Of a stretch of 64,000 bases of DNA, positions 1 to 8,490 are shown in pieces. The DNA is from Microbacterium sp. SZ1. Lineage in GTDB: Bacteria; Actinomycetota; Actinomycetes; Actinomycetales; Microbacteriaceae. The stretch lies in the NCBI RefSeq assembly GCF_002362255.1, contig NZ_LPVV01000010.1:84781-148780 (forward strand), written 5' to 3'. Below the pieces are notes generated by a model that was not told the origin of the DNA, did no database searches, and saw only the letters and a list, made by a program, of their open reading frames with translations. Position numbers and translations under genes: made by a program. The first letter of the stretch is position 1. Every line of letters starts with the position of its first letter.

Positions 1-210
1 GCGCTCGATCGTGTGACGGCCGAGGGGTTCCGCGATCGGGCGTCGATCGTGAACGAGCAGTCGACCGGCATCCAGGCCGAGACGGATGCGGCGGCACCGC
101 AGACCCGGGCCGAGCGGCGCGAGGCGGAGCAGGAACGAGAGCGCACCGACCAGCGCGCGCAGGCGCAGACGCTGGAGGAGCAGGAGCGGATGCTGCAGTC
201 GCAGGCGTGA
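1..210 (+). CDS. C-terminal end of an unidentified protein (5' end outside window)
   Basis: The frame is open from base 1 and ends at a TGA at 208-210, so only the last 69 residues are present. This tail is very hydrophilic and rich in Arg, Glu and Gln. A Glu/Arg-rich stretch (about residues 38-65 of the fragment) would form a charged helix or short coiled coil. There is no membrane segment or catalytic motif. An internal GTG and ATG exist, but no ribosome-binding site marks a new start, and the continuous frame favours a truncated larger gene. I do not recognise the family. Confidence 0.5.
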   Translation, partial: ALDRVTAEGFRDRASIVNEQSTGIQAETDAAAPQTRAERREAEQERERTDQRAQAQTLEEQERMLQSQA

Positions 211-246
211 GCGCGCAACCCCGCCCAGCATGCCGGTATGCGCGAG

Positions 247-252
247 TAGCGT
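247..252 (+). promoter_or_regulatory. -10 box (TAGCGT) of a leaderless transcript
   Basis: TAGCGT ends six bases before the ATG at 259, and there is no Shine-Dalgarno sequence in front of that ATG. A transcript started about seven bases after the box would begin at or next to the start codon. The same arrangement recurs at several other first genes in the window. Confidence 0.5.
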
Positions 253-258
253 AAGACC

Positions 259-1272
259 ATGGTCAACTATCGCTATCTCGGCAACAGTGGTCTCAAGGTC
301 TCGGAGATCACCTACGGCAACTGGGTCACCCACGCATCGCAGGTCGAAGACGACGCGGCCGTCAAGACGGTCCACGCCGCTCTGGATGCCGGCATCACCA
401 CGTTCGACACCGCCGACACCTATGCCAACACCGCGGCAGAGGTCATCCTCGGCAAGGCTCTCGAAGGGCAGCGTCGCGAGGGTCTCGAGATCTTCACGAA
501 GGTGTACTTCCCGACCGGCGAGAAGGGCCCGAACGACACCGGTCTCAGCCGCAAGCACATCATGGAGTCGATCAACGGCTCGCTGAAGCGCCTCGGCACC
601 GACTACGTCGACCTCTACCAGGCGCACCGCTTCGACTACGAGACCCCGCTCGAGGAGACGTTCCAGGCGTTCGCCGACATCGTTCGCCAGGGCAAGGCGC
701 TCTACATCGGCGTCTCGGAGTGGACAGCCGAGCAGCTGCGCGACGGTCACGCGCTCGCGAAGCAGCTCGGCATCCAGCTCATCTCGAACCAGCCCCAGTA
801 CTCGATGCTGTGGCGCGTGATCGAGGGCAAGGTCGTGCCGACCTCGGAGGAGCTGGGCATCTCGCAGATCGTGTGGTCGCCGATGGCGCAGGGCGTGCTC
901 AGCGGCAAGTACCTGCCAGGGCAGCCGCTGCCCGAGGGTTCCCGCGCGACCGACCCGCACAGCGGCGCCGACTTCATCAAGAGCTTCCTCAAGGACGACA
1001 TCCTCGAGGCGGTGCAGAAGCTGAAGCCGATCGCCGAGCAGGCCGGCCTCACGATGCCGCAGCTCGCGATCGCCTGGGTGCTGCAGAACCCGAACGTGGC
1101 CGCCGCGCTGGTCGGAGCCTCGCGCCCCGAGCAACTCGCCGACACGGTCAAGGCGTCGGGTGTGAAGCTCGACGACGACACCCTCACCGCGATCGATGAG
1201 GCTCTCGGCGACACGGTCAACCGTGACGCCGAGCGCACGTACGAGACGTCGCCGAAGACCCGCCTGGTCTGA
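259..1272 (+). CDS. Aldo/keto reductase, potassium-channel beta-subunit-like class
   Basis: The 337-residue protein is a complete single-domain NADPH-dependent aldo/keto reductase. The catalytic tetrad is visible as Asp50, Tyr55, Lys81 and His123 (in DTADTYAN, FTKVYF and QAHRFD). The C-terminal cofactor-binding loop GASRPEQL lies near residue 290. The closest well-known groups are the Kv-beta-like and YghZ-type reductases, which reduce small aldehydes. The substrate cannot be read from sequence. It is a single gene with its own -10 box and ends at a strong hairpin facing the next, convergent operon. A general detoxification role is as likely as a sugar-specific one. Confidence 0.9.
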   Translation: MVNYRYLGNSGLKVSEITYGNWVTHASQVEDDAAVKTVHAALDAGITTFDTADTYANTAAEVILGKALEGQRREGLEIFTKVYFPTGEKGPNDTGLSRKHIMESINGSLKRLGTDYVDLYQAHRFDYETPLEETFQAFADIVRQGKALYIGVSEWTAEQLRDGHALAKQLGIQLISNQPQYSMLWRVIEGKVVPTSEELGISQIVWSPMAQGVLSGKYLPGQPLPEGSRATDPHSGADFIKSFLKDDILEAVQKLKPIAEQAGLTMPQLAIAWVLQNPNVAAALVGASRPEQLADTVKASGVKLDDDTLTAIDEALGDTVNRDAERTYETSPKTRLV

Positions 1273-1332
1273 CTCCCCGGCTGTCGGGCCGCGCGCTGCG
1301 CCCTCGCCCTTCACGCCAAGACCCACCTCGAA

Positions 1333-1378
1333 CGCCGAGACCCACCACTGCCGATGTCGGCGGGGGTGGGTCTCGGCG
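1333..1378. terminator. Bidirectional hairpin between convergent genes
   Basis: CGCCGAGACCCACC (1333-1346) pairs perfectly with GGTGGGTCTCGGCG (1365-1378). A smaller GCCGA/TCGGC hairpin sits inside the loop. It lies between the reductase gene and the convergent ABC permease gene, so it can terminate both. There is no U-tract, as is common in actinobacterial terminators. Confidence 0.6.
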
Positions 1379-1411
1379 GTTCCGATGGGTCTCGGCGCAG
1401 GTGGGGGCGCG

Positions 1412-2329
1412 CTACTCCTTCACCGCACCAGCGGTCAGACCCTGCACGATCCAGCGGCTCGCGAGGGCGAACATCGCCATCGTCGGCAGGATCGTCAGCA
1501 CGGCGGCCGCGCTCATCGAGCCCCAGTCGATGTTGAACGTCGAGATGAAGCCGTTCAACGCGGAGGGCACCGTGCGGTTCTCGTCGGTGTTCATCAGCAC
1601 CACCGACAGGAACAGCTCATTCCAGCAGTTGACGAAGTTGAAGATGAACGCCGCGATGATGCCGGGCGTCATCACCGGGACGAGCACCCGGAACAGGGCG
1701 CCGAAGCGGGAGCATCCGTCGATCATCGCCGCCTCCTCCAGCGCGTCCGGCACGTTCTCGAAGAACCCGCGGAGCATGACGGTGGAGAACGGGATGCAGA
1801 TCGCGATGTACACGAGGATGAGACCGGGCTTGGAGTCGACCAGGCCGAGGTCGGTCATCATCGAGTACAGCGGCCCGAGCGCGATGAATGCGGGGATCAT
1901 CTGCGTGAGCAGGAACGCCACGAGCACCGTGCCCTTGCCGCGGAACTCGAACCGCGCGATCACGTACGCGCTGAGCAGGGCGATGAGCGTCGCCACGGCG
2001 CCCGCGACCACGGCGACGATCGCCGAGTTCGCGAGGAACACCCCGAACGAGCTCTGCTCGAACAGGCTCGTGTAGTTGTCGAGCGACGGCTCGCTCGGCC
2101 AGTACTCGATCGGGAACCGGTTGATCGTGCCGGGCGACTTGAACGACGTCAGCGCGATCCAGTACAGCGGGAACAGCGTGATGAGCAGCCACAGTCCGAG
2201 GCCCACGACACGCACGACGCCGCCGACGGTGATGCGCCTCTGCGTCGAGCGCGGCGCCTTCGCGGCATCCGGCACCGTGATGCGGCGCGTCTCGGTGATG
2301 GTGGTTCCGGTGGGGGTGGTGATGGTCAT
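1412..2329 (-). CDS. Carbohydrate ABC transporter permease (CUT1, MalG-type)
   Basis: The 305-residue membrane protein has six predicted transmembrane segments after a short cytoplasmic N-terminus. The EAA loop that docks on the ATPase is visible as DALEEAAMIDG, about residue 200. It is the second permease of a binding-protein-dependent importer. Its ATG overlaps the stop of the upstream permease by four bases (ATGA at 2326-2329), so the two are translationally coupled. No ATPase is encoded in this operon. In actinobacteria CUT1 systems commonly share one MsiK-type ATPase encoded elsewhere. The substrate is unknown; the neighbouring aminotransferase hints at an amino- or nitrogen-containing compound, but that is inference. 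Confidence 0.9.
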   Translation of the reverse strand: MTITTPTGTTITETRRITVPDAAKAPRSTQRRITVGGVVRVVGLGLWLLITLFPLYWIALTSFKSPGTINRFPIEYWPSEPSLDNYTSLFEQSSFGVFLANSAIVAVVAGAVATLIALLSAYVIARFEFRGKGTVLVAFLLTQMIPAFIALGPLYSMMTDLGLVDSKPGLILVYIAICIPFSTVMLRGFFENVPDALEEAAMIDGCSRFGALFRVLVPVMTPGIIAAFIFNFVNCWNELFLSVVLMNTDENRTVPSALNGFISTFNIDWGSMSAAAVLTILPTMAMFALASRWIVQGLTAGAVKE

Positions 2330-3273
2330 CGCTGGGCCCTCCGCATCGCCATCAGGTAGAACGCGCAGAACACGAACAGGAAGGCGACGACGATGAGGCC
2401 GATCGCACTCGCGATGCCGTAGTTGCCCTGCTGGGTGTAGTTGATCATCCAGGTGGTGACGATGTGCGTCTGGTTCGCCGGCCCGCCGTTCGTCATCGCG
2501 TAGATGATGTCGGGGAAGTTGAAGATCCAGATCACGCGCAGCAGGATCGTCAGCAGCAGCGTCATCGAGATGTACGGGATGATGATCGAGAACAGCTGGC
2601 GTACCTTGCCGGCGCCGTCGAGGCTCGCGGCCTCGAGCATCTCGTCGGGCACCGACTGCAGAGCCGCGAGGATCATGATCGCGAAGAACGTCACTCCGTA
2701 CCAGATGTTCGCCACGATGACCGCGAACATCGCGAGCTTCGGGTCGGCCAGCCACGGCAGCGGCGCGTCGATCAGGCCGGCCTTCATGAGCAGATCGTTG
2801 ACGACGCCGAACTCGGCGTTGAACATCCAGCGGAACAGCATCCCGATGAGGAAGCCGGAGACGGCCCACGGGAAGAACACGAGCGCCTGGTAGAGCCCGC
2901 GGAACGTGAAGCGCTTGCGCAGGGCGAGCGCGATGAGGAACCCGATCACCAGCTGCGGCACGAGGGAGCCGACGACCCAGAGCACCGAGTTCCAGGCCAC
3001 GACGGGAAAGGCCGGGTCCTGGAAGACGGTGACGAAGTTGTCGAAGCCCACCCAGGGCGTGGAGGTGAGGTCCCACAGGTTCCAGTCGTGGAAGGCCATG
3101 CGCGCGCCCTGCAGCATCGGCCAGTACGTGAACCACACGACGAACACGATCGCCGGGGCCATGAAGGCCAGCAGGGTGAGAGCGTGACGCGCCTTGAACG
3201 GCCGCCGGCGCGAGCCGGGGGAGGCCCCGCCGGCGGTGCCGGCGGAGCCTCTCTCACGAAGAGCGGATGACAC
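2326..3273 (-). CDS. Carbohydrate ABC transporter permease (CUT1, MalF-type)
   Basis: The 315-residue permease has a basic, Gly/Ser-rich N-terminus and six transmembrane segments. Its EAA motif reads DEMLEAASLDGAG. The GTG start at 3271-3273 lies two bases after the stop of the binding-protein gene; frames extending further upstream only read through that gene out of frame. It pairs with the permease encoded next to form the membrane channel of one importer. Confidence 0.88.
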   Translation of the reverse strand: MSSALRERGSAGTAGGASPGSRRRPFKARHALTLLAFMAPAIVFVVWFTYWPMLQGARMAFHDWNLWDLTSTPWVGFDNFVTVFQDPAFPVVAWNSVLWVVGSLVPQLVIGFLIALALRKRFTFRGLYQALVFFPWAVSGFLIGMLFRWMFNAEFGVVNDLLMKAGLIDAPLPWLADPKLAMFAVIVANIWYGVTFFAIMILAALQSVPDEMLEAASLDGAGKVRQLFSIIIPYISMTLLLTILLRVIWIFNFPDIIYAMTNGGPANQTHIVTTWMINYTQQGNYGIASAIGLIVVAFLFVFCAFYLMAMRRAQR

Positions 3274-3275
3274 GG

Positions 3276-4592
3276 TCAGCCCTTCTCCGCGGCGTACTTC
3301 TCGGTCCAGAACGCGTCCCACGACTCCAGCAGCTCGCTGGTCGACATGTTGCCGAGGAGCACGTTCTGCACGTCCTGGTCGGACTTCTGGATCCACTCGG
3401 TCCACCAGCTGACGCCGCGCGGCTGGCGCACGTTGACGTACGTCTCCGGGTCCTCGGTCATCGTGACGTAGCTCGTCCACGGGCCGGTCGAGTAGAACTC
3501 GTCGTCCGCCGCGTCGGCGATGATCGGCACGAGGCTGTTGGCCTGCGCGAACTCGGTCGCGGGCTCGGCCGACGAGAGGAACTCGACGAGCTTGACCGCT
3601 GCCTCCTTGTTCTCGCTCTTCTCGGCGACGCCCCAGCCGGCGACGGCCAGCGGCTGCGCAGCCTTGCCCGACGGGCCGACGAGCAGCGGAGCGGTGTCCC
3701 ACTGGTCCTCGGTGAGCGAGGAGTCCTGCACGGTGGCGATGACCTCGGGGTCCTGGAGCAGGAACGCGGTGGTGCCGTTCGTGAAGCCGGCGACCATCTC
3801 GGGGTAGCCCCACGACACGGCCGACGGCGGCGAGGCCTTCTTGAAGAGGTCGAAGTAGTCGTCGACCGCCTCCTGCGCCTCGGGAGCGGCGAAGATCGTC
3901 GAACCGTCCTCCATGAGGAACGCGTCCTCGGTGTTCAGGCCGTCGATCGTGTAGGCCTCGATCGCGGCGACGACGTTGCTGTTCGCGTTCGCGCCACCTC
4001 GGAAGGCGTAGCCGTAGATGTTGTTCGACGGGTCCTGGATCGCGCTGGCCTGCTCGAGCAGGTCTTTCCAGCTGTGCGGCGGGCCGTCGAAGCCGGCCGC
4101 CTCGACGAGGTCGGTGCGGTAGAAGAGCGACAGGCCGTAGAAGCCGTAAGGCACGAAGTAGCTCTTGCCATCGGCAGCGACCGACGCAGACTGCGCGTTC
4201 TCGGTCAGGGCGTCCCAACCGTCCCACTTCTCGAGGTCGGCGCCGAGGTCGTACAGCCAGCCGTTGTTCGCGAACGGGCCGACCGTGATGTCGCGGACCT
4301 CGAGCACGTCGACACCCTTGCCGGACTGCAGCATCTGCTGGATCTTCTGGTCGGCCTGCTCGGTCGGGGGCGACACGAGCTTGACGGTGATGTCGGGGTT
4401 CTCCTCCTCAAACTGGTCGAGCAGCCCGCGGATCAGCTCGGTGCGGGCCGGGTTGGTCAGGCTCTCGACCATCTGCAGGGTGGTCGTGCCGCCAGCGGAC
4501 GAGCCGCCGGAGCCGCCGGAGCAGCCGGTCAGCGCGAGGACGGCGACGGTGCCGAAACCCGCGGCGGCCGTCAAGATGCGGTTCTTCTTCAC
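3276..4592 (-). CDS. Extracellular sugar-binding lipoprotein of CUT1 ABC transporter
   Basis: The 438-residue solute-binding protein starts at a GTG (4590-4592) preceded by AGAGG. A short Lys-rich n-region, a hydrophobic core and the lipobox LTGC give a lipid-anchored Cys24. A Gly/Ser linker follows, then a family-1 extracellular binding domain. It captures the substrate outside the membrane and hands it to the two permeases encoded directly downstream. The ligand cannot be identified. It follows the aminotransferase gene by 53 bases and probably shares its promoter. Confidence 0.9.
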   Translation of the reverse strand: MKKNRILTAAAGFGTVAVLALTGCSGGSGGSSAGGTTTLQMVESLTNPARTELIRGLLDQFEEENPDITVKLVSPPTEQADQKIQQMLQSGKGVDVLEVRDITVGPFANNGWLYDLGADLEKWDGWDALTENAQSASVAADGKSYFVPYGFYGLSLFYRTDLVEAAGFDGPPHSWKDLLEQASAIQDPSNNIYGYAFRGGANANSNVVAAIEAYTIDGLNTEDAFLMEDGSTIFAAPEAQEAVDDYFDLFKKASPPSAVSWGYPEMVAGFTNGTTAFLLQDPEVIATVQDSSLTEDQWDTAPLLVGPSGKAAQPLAVAGWGVAEKSENKEAAVKLVEFLSSAEPATEFAQANSLVPIIADAADDEFYSTGPWTSYVTMTEDPETYVNVRQPRGVSWWTEWIQKSDQDVQNVLLGNMSTSELLESWDAFWTEKYAAEKG

Positions 4593-4645
4593 GAGGTGCC
4601 TCTCAATTTCTGGTGTGGTGGGTCGGGTAGGGAAGGGATCGGGAG

Positions 4646-5881
4646 TCAGGAGACGATGACGCGGTCGGCGGTGCGGATGCCGGCGCGGCTCAGGATCTGC
4701 GGAACGCAGCGGTCGACGAAGGCCTCGAAGTCGGACTGCTCGGTGTACAGGTGCGCCGACAGGCGGAAGTAGCCGACGCCGCGGAAACTGGTGAACGCGG
4801 TCTCCACGCCGACCGCGTCGAGCAGGTCCATGCGGAGGGCGTCCGCCTCCTCGCGGGAGGCGCCGAGTCCGAGCGGCAGACGCACGAGCCGCATCGACGG
4901 CACGGGGGAGGGCAGCGGGGTCAGGGGGTCCTCGTCGCCGTACGGCCGCAGCGCTTCGGCGATCATCTCGGCACCGGCATCCGCGATCTGCGCCATCGCG
5001 ATGCGCGCGGCCGCCCAGCCGAACTCGTTCTCGACGAAGTCGATCGCGGTGGGGGTGGCGAGGTAGGTGGTCGCGTCGATCGTGCCCTGGGTGTCGAAGC
5101 GCTCGGGGTAGGGCTCGCGCGCGGCCCACGAGTCGATGAGGGGCCACAGCTCGTCGCGGTCGGGGGCCGTGGTGACGAGCAGGGCCGATCCGCGCGGGGC
5201 GCAGGGCCACTTGTGCAGGTTGCCGAACCACCAGTCGCCGCCGGCGACGGCCGCCGCGTCGGCGATGAGGCCGGGCGCGTGCGCGCCGTCGACCAGCGTG
5301 CGGACGCCGCTCTCGCCGGCGATGTCTGCGATGCGGCGGGTCGGCAGCACGCGCGCCGTGGGCGAGGTGATCTGGTCGACGACGATCAGCCGGGTGCGCG
5401 GGGTGAGTGCCGCGGCGAAGAGCTCGACGATCTCGTCGTCGGAGGCCAGGAGCGGCAGGGCGACGGTGCGGACGCTCGCGCCGAAGCGGCGGGCCAGGCG
5501 CTCGGCGCCCATCGTGATGGCGCCGTAGCCCTGGTCGGTCACGAGGATCTCGTCGCCCGCTTCCAGCTGCAGGGCGTTGTAGACGACCGTCGCGGCGGCC
5601 GAGGCGTTGGGCACGAAGACGCTGTCGTCGGCGCGGGCACCCACGAACGGCGCGGTGCGCTCGCGGGCCTCGCGCACCCGCTCCGAGATCCGGGGGAACC
5701 ACTCCACCGGGCTGAGGTCGGCCCGCCGACGCAGGGCGTCCTGGTGCGCGACGACGGCGGACGGCACCGCGCCGAACGATCCGTGATTGAGGTGGATCAC
5801 CTCGGGGTCGAGGGGCCACGCGTCACGCGCTCGCACGCCGGACTTCAGCGTGAGCGGTGCGGGGAACAGCGGATCGGGCAT
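4646..5881 (-). CDS. Class-V PLP-dependent aminotransferase (isopenicillin N epimerase-like)
   Basis: The 411-residue PLP enzyme shows LNHGSFGAVP near the N-terminus, the cofactor-contacting Asp198 and His201 (DGAHAPG), and the Schiff-base Lys224 in GNLHKWPCAPRG. These are hallmarks of the isopenicillin-N-epimerase / cysteine-desulfurase-like branch. Despite the family name, members act on many amino-group substrates. It is the first gene of an operon with a CUT1 importer and is divergent from a FadR-type regulator, with an operator between them. The natural reading is that it processes whatever the importer brings in. The reaction (racemisation, transamination or C-S/C-N lyase) remains open. 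Confidence 0.85.
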   Translation of the reverse strand: MPDPLFPAPLTLKSGVRARDAWPLDPEVIHLNHGSFGAVPSAVVAHQDALRRRADLSPVEWFPRISERVREARERTAPFVGARADDSVFVPNASAAATVVYNALQLEAGDEILVTDQGYGAITMGAERLARRFGASVRTVALPLLASDDEIVELFAAALTPRTRLIVVDQITSPTARVLPTRRIADIAGESGVRTLVDGAHAPGLIADAAAVAGGDWWFGNLHKWPCAPRGSALLVTTAPDRDELWPLIDSWAAREPYPERFDTQGTIDATTYLATPTAIDFVENEFGWAAARIAMAQIADAGAEMIAEALRPYGDEDPLTPLPSPVPSMRLVRLPLGLGASREEADALRMDLLDAVGVETAFTSFRGVGYFRLSAHLYTEQSDFEAFVDRCVPQILSRAGIRTADRVIVS

Positions 5882-5905
5882 CGGTCCTCATCGGTGAGTG
5901 GGGCG

Positions 5906-5981
5906 AGTTGTTGCACAACTTTGCCACAGTGCCTGCGAATGCGCCATGAAAACGCGAAGATGAAACATAGTTGTCATACGA
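5906..5981. promoter_or_regulatory. FadR-type operator and a second half-conserved site in a divergent promoter
   Basis: AGTTGTTGCACAACT at 5906-5920 is a perfect inverted repeat around TGC. It fits the TNGTNNNACNA rule for FadR-subfamily GntR regulators. A weaker copy, TTGTCATACGA, lies at 5971-5981. Both fall between the divergent aminotransferase-transporter operon and the FadR-type regulator gene, suggesting control of the operon and autoregulation. Confidence 0.65.
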
Positions 5982-6040
5982 GTTTTCGCGGTCGGCACAT
6001 TCCGACAGACTTCACGAGGGGCGGGGCGGTGTCAGAGAGG

Positions 6041-6739
6041 ATGACGATGAGCGCACTGGACACGGCGCTGCACGGGCTGCGTGCTCTGATCGCCGACGGC
6101 GCGCTGCGCCCCGGCGACCGCCTCCCCAGCGAGGGCGAGCTGTGCGAGCGGCTCGGCGTCTCCCGGGGGTCGCTGCGCGAGGCGATCCGGATGCTGGCGG
6201 CTCTGGGCGTGCTCGAGACGCGGCACGGCTCGGGCAGCTACGTCGGCGAACTGCGCGCCGCCGACCTCATCGGCAGCCTGTCTCTCACGGTCGGGCTGCT
6301 GCCGATGGCCGGGGTGCTCGAGCTCACGGAGCTGCGCCGGGTGCTCGAACCGCACGCCGCAGCGCTCGCCGCCGCGCGGATCGACGACGACACCGTGGCG
6401 GTGCTCGACGGCATCCTCTCCGAGATCGAGGCGAGCGATGATTTCGAGGAGCACTCGCGCCTCGACCACGCCTTCCACATGACCATCTCCGAGGTCGCGG
6501 GCAACGACGCCCTCACGAGCCTCATCGAGGTGCTGCGTTCGCGCTCGCGCGCCTATCGCATCCCGGATGCCGATGATGCGGCCGAGCTCAAGCGGAACTC
6601 GGATGCCGGACACCGCGCCATCCTGCGCGGGCTCGCCGCCGCGGATCCCGTCGCGGCCTCGACTGCGGCGTCGGCGCATGTCGCGGCGACGGAGTACTGG
6701 GTGCGGCTGTACACGGAGGGCGAGGAGGCCTCCGCCTGA
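6041..6739 (+). CDS. FadR-subfamily GntR transcriptional regulator
   Basis: The protein of about 232 residues has an N-terminal winged helix (residues about 5-70, with RPGDRLPSEGELCERLGVSRG) and a C-terminal all-helical FCD ligand-binding domain. The FCD domain carries the metal-binding pattern Asp/His in HSRLDHAFH and a later His near AGHRAIL. It probably represses the divergent aminotransferase-ABC operon. The start is uncertain: GTG 6029, ATG 6041 and ATG 6047 are all in frame. ATG 6047 has the best-spaced GAGAGG. Confidence 0.85.
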   Translation: MTMSALDTALHGLRALIADGALRPGDRLPSEGELCERLGVSRGSLREAIRMLAALGVLETRHGSGSYVGELRAADLIGSLSLTVGLLPMAGVLELTELRRVLEPHAAALAAARIDDDTVAVLDGILSEIEASDDFEEHSRLDHAFHMTISEVAGNDALTSLIEVLRSRSRAYRIPDADDAAELKRNSDAGHRAILRGLAAADPVAASTAASAHVAATEYWVRLYTEGEEASA

Positions 6740-6780
6740 TTCGCAGCTCCGCCTGCTTCGCTGCCCACAACGCGCTGCCA

Positions 6781-6855
6781 ACCCACCCCCTTACGACCGA
6801 ACCACCCCGGTGTGTTCGGTACGCATCGGGGTGGCTCGCGCGGAAAGGGGTGGGT
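6781..6855. terminator. Nested bidirectional hairpin between convergent genes
   Basis: An inner stem CCACCCCG (6802-6809) / CGGGGTGG (6827-6834) sits inside an outer stem ACCCACCCC (from 6781) / GGGGTGGGT (6847-6855). The structure separates the converging regulator and ACT-protein genes, so a two-way terminator is the simplest reading. Confidence 0.55.
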
Positions 6856-6887
6856 CGCGTCTCAGGGAGGGGGAAGGAGGGAGGGGG

Positions 6888-7394
6888 CTACGCGAGCGTG
6901 ATGTCGACCTGGATCTCGGTCGCGAGGCGCTCCAGATCGGCGCGGAGCGCGTCGAGATCGACGGACGACGGAACGCGCGCCGCGACCGTGGCCTCGAACA
7001 GGCGGCCGCCGGCCATCGCCGCATCGCGGGTCTCGGTCGACAGTTCCTCGATGCTCAGCGCGTGAGCGTGCAACACGGTCGACACCTCGCGCACGATGCC
7101 CGGCCGGTCGTTGCCGAGCACGCGCAGCTCCAGCAGCCGGTCGGGCGCGGGGACGTTCTCGGTGCCGGTGCGCACGGCGACCGTGAGCAGGCCGTCGAGC
7201 CCGCGCAGCGCCGACTCCAGTTCCCGGGAGCGCTCGGGCGAGACGGAGACCTCGATGACCCCGGCGAAGGTGCCGGAGAGCTCGGCGAGCTGACTGGTCT
7301 CCCAGTTGCCGCCGTGGGCGTCGACGACATCGGCGACGGCGGCCACGAGGCCCGGACGATCAGCACCCGCGACGGTGAGGATGAGAGTGGTCAT
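6888..7394 (-). CDS. Tandem ACT-domain protein (GcvR-like)
   Basis: The 168-residue protein is made of two ACT domains (about residues 1-75 and 85-168). Each opens with a DRPG motif (GADRPGLVAAV and GNDRPGIVREV). ACT domains bind amino acids, and stand-alone double-ACT proteins such as GcvR act as amino-acid-sensing regulators. There is no DNA-binding domain, so any regulatory role would be through a partner. The ATG is preceded at exactly six bases by TACGCT, with no Shine-Dalgarno, so it is probably leaderless. It sits immediately downstream of the Cds1-like gene in the same direction, and the two may share amino-acid-related biology. Confidence 0.8.
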   Translation of the reverse strand: MTTLILTVAGADRPGLVAAVADVVDAHGGNWETSQLAELSGTFAGVIEVSVSPERSRELESALRGLDGLLTVAVRTGTENVPAPDRLLELRVLGNDRPGIVREVSTVLHAHALSIEELSTETRDAAMAGGRLFEATVAARVPSSVDLDALRADLERLATEIQVDITLA

Positions 7395-7410
7395 GCGGCC
7401 AGCGTAGCCG

Positions 7411-8469
7411 TCACTCCGCCCACTCGCCCGTCTCGAGGAAGCGGTCGAGGCGGGTGCGGTGCGGTGCGAGATCCCAGCCTTGCGCGGCGACCCACTCGTC
7501 GGAGTAGTAGGTGCCGGCGTAGCGGATGCCGCTGTCGCAGATGAGCGTGACGACGCTGCCGGTCTCGCCTGCCGCACGCATACGGGCGATCAGCTGGAAG
7601 GCGCCGTAGAGATTCGTCCCCGTCGAGCCGCCGGCGAGATGAAGGGTGCGCTCGCGCAGCATCCGGATCGCGGCGATGGACCCCGCGTCGGGCACCTGGA
7701 TCATCTCGTCGATCACCGTCGGGACGAACGACGGCTCGACCTGCGGGCGGCCGATGCCCTCGATGCGGCTCGGGCGTCCGGCCGGCGGGTCGACGGTTCC
7801 GGCCCAGCCGTCGTAGAAGGCAGAGCCCTCGGGGTCGACGACCGCGATCTGCGTGTCGTGGCGGCGGTACTTGACGTAGCGACCGAACGTGGCGCTCGTG
7901 CCGCCGGTGCCGGCGCCCACCACGATCCAGCGGGGGATCGGATGCCGTTCCTGCGAGAGCTGACTGAACACGCTCTCGGCGATGTTGTTGTTGCCTCGCC
8001 AGTCGGTCGCCCGCTCCGCGTACGTGAACTGGTCGAGGTAGTGACCGTGGCAGTCGCTCGCGAGGCGCCGGGCTTCGGGTGACATGTCCTCGGCGCGGTC
8101 GACGAAGTGGCACGTACCGCCGTAGAACTCGATGAGGTCGATCTTCTCCTGGCTCGTCGATCGAGGCACGACCGTGATGAACGGCAGCCCCAGCATCCGC
8201 GCGAAGTACGCCTCGGACACGGCGGTCGATCCGCTCGAGGACTCGACGAGCGTCGTGTCCTGCGTGATGCGTCCGTTCACGAGGCCGTAGAGCAGCAGCG
8301 ATCGCGCGAGGCGGTGCTTGAGCGACCCGGTCGGATGAACCGACTCGTCCTTGAGGTAGAGGTCGATGCCCCACTCGCCCGGCAGCGGGAACAGGTGCAG
8401 GTGCGTGTCGGCACTGCGGTTCGCGTCGGCTTCCAGCAGGGCGATCGCGGTGCTGGTCCAGTCGCTCAT
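7411..8469 (-). CDS. PLP-dependent cysteine synthase-family enzyme, Cds1-like L-cysteine desulfhydrase
   Basis: The 352-residue fold-type II PLP enzyme has the Schiff-base Lys51 in HPTGSLKHR, the substrate loop SSSGSTAVS and the phosphate-binding loop GAGTGGTSA. The overall length and the [17 protein letters not shown] signature match the mycobacterial Cds1 branch, which releases H2S from cysteine, rather than CysK/CysM. The assignment within the family is from recalled similarity. The start codon is six bases after TACGCT and has no Shine-Dalgarno, the leaderless arrangement. Confidence 0.8.
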   Translation of the reverse strand: MSDWTSTAIALLEADANRSADTHLHLFPLPGEWGIDLYLKDESVHPTGSLKHRLARSLLLYGLVNGRITQDTTLVESSSGSTAVSEAYFARMLGLPFITVVPRSTSQEKIDLIEFYGGTCHFVDRAEDMSPEARRLASDCHGHYLDQFTYAERATDWRGNNNIAESVFSQLSQERHPIPRWIVVGAGTGGTSATFGRYVKYRRHDTQIAVVDPEGSAFYDGWAGTVDPPAGRPSRIEGIGRPQVEPSFVPTVIDEMIQVPDAGSIAAIRMLRERTLHLAGGSTGTNLYGAFQLIARMRAAGETGSVVTLICDSGIRYAGTYYSDEWVAAQGWDLAPHRTRLDRFLETGEWAE

Positions 8470-8490
8470 GCCTCGAGCGTAACGCCCGGT

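Noticed and set aside
2326..5819. Very long open frames on the minus strand covering several genes (for example 2326-4227 and 3276-5819)
   Set aside because: Their upstream halves are out-of-frame translations of neighbouring genes, typical of GC-rich DNA. Start codons with ribosome-binding sites and family motifs fix the real, shorter genes.
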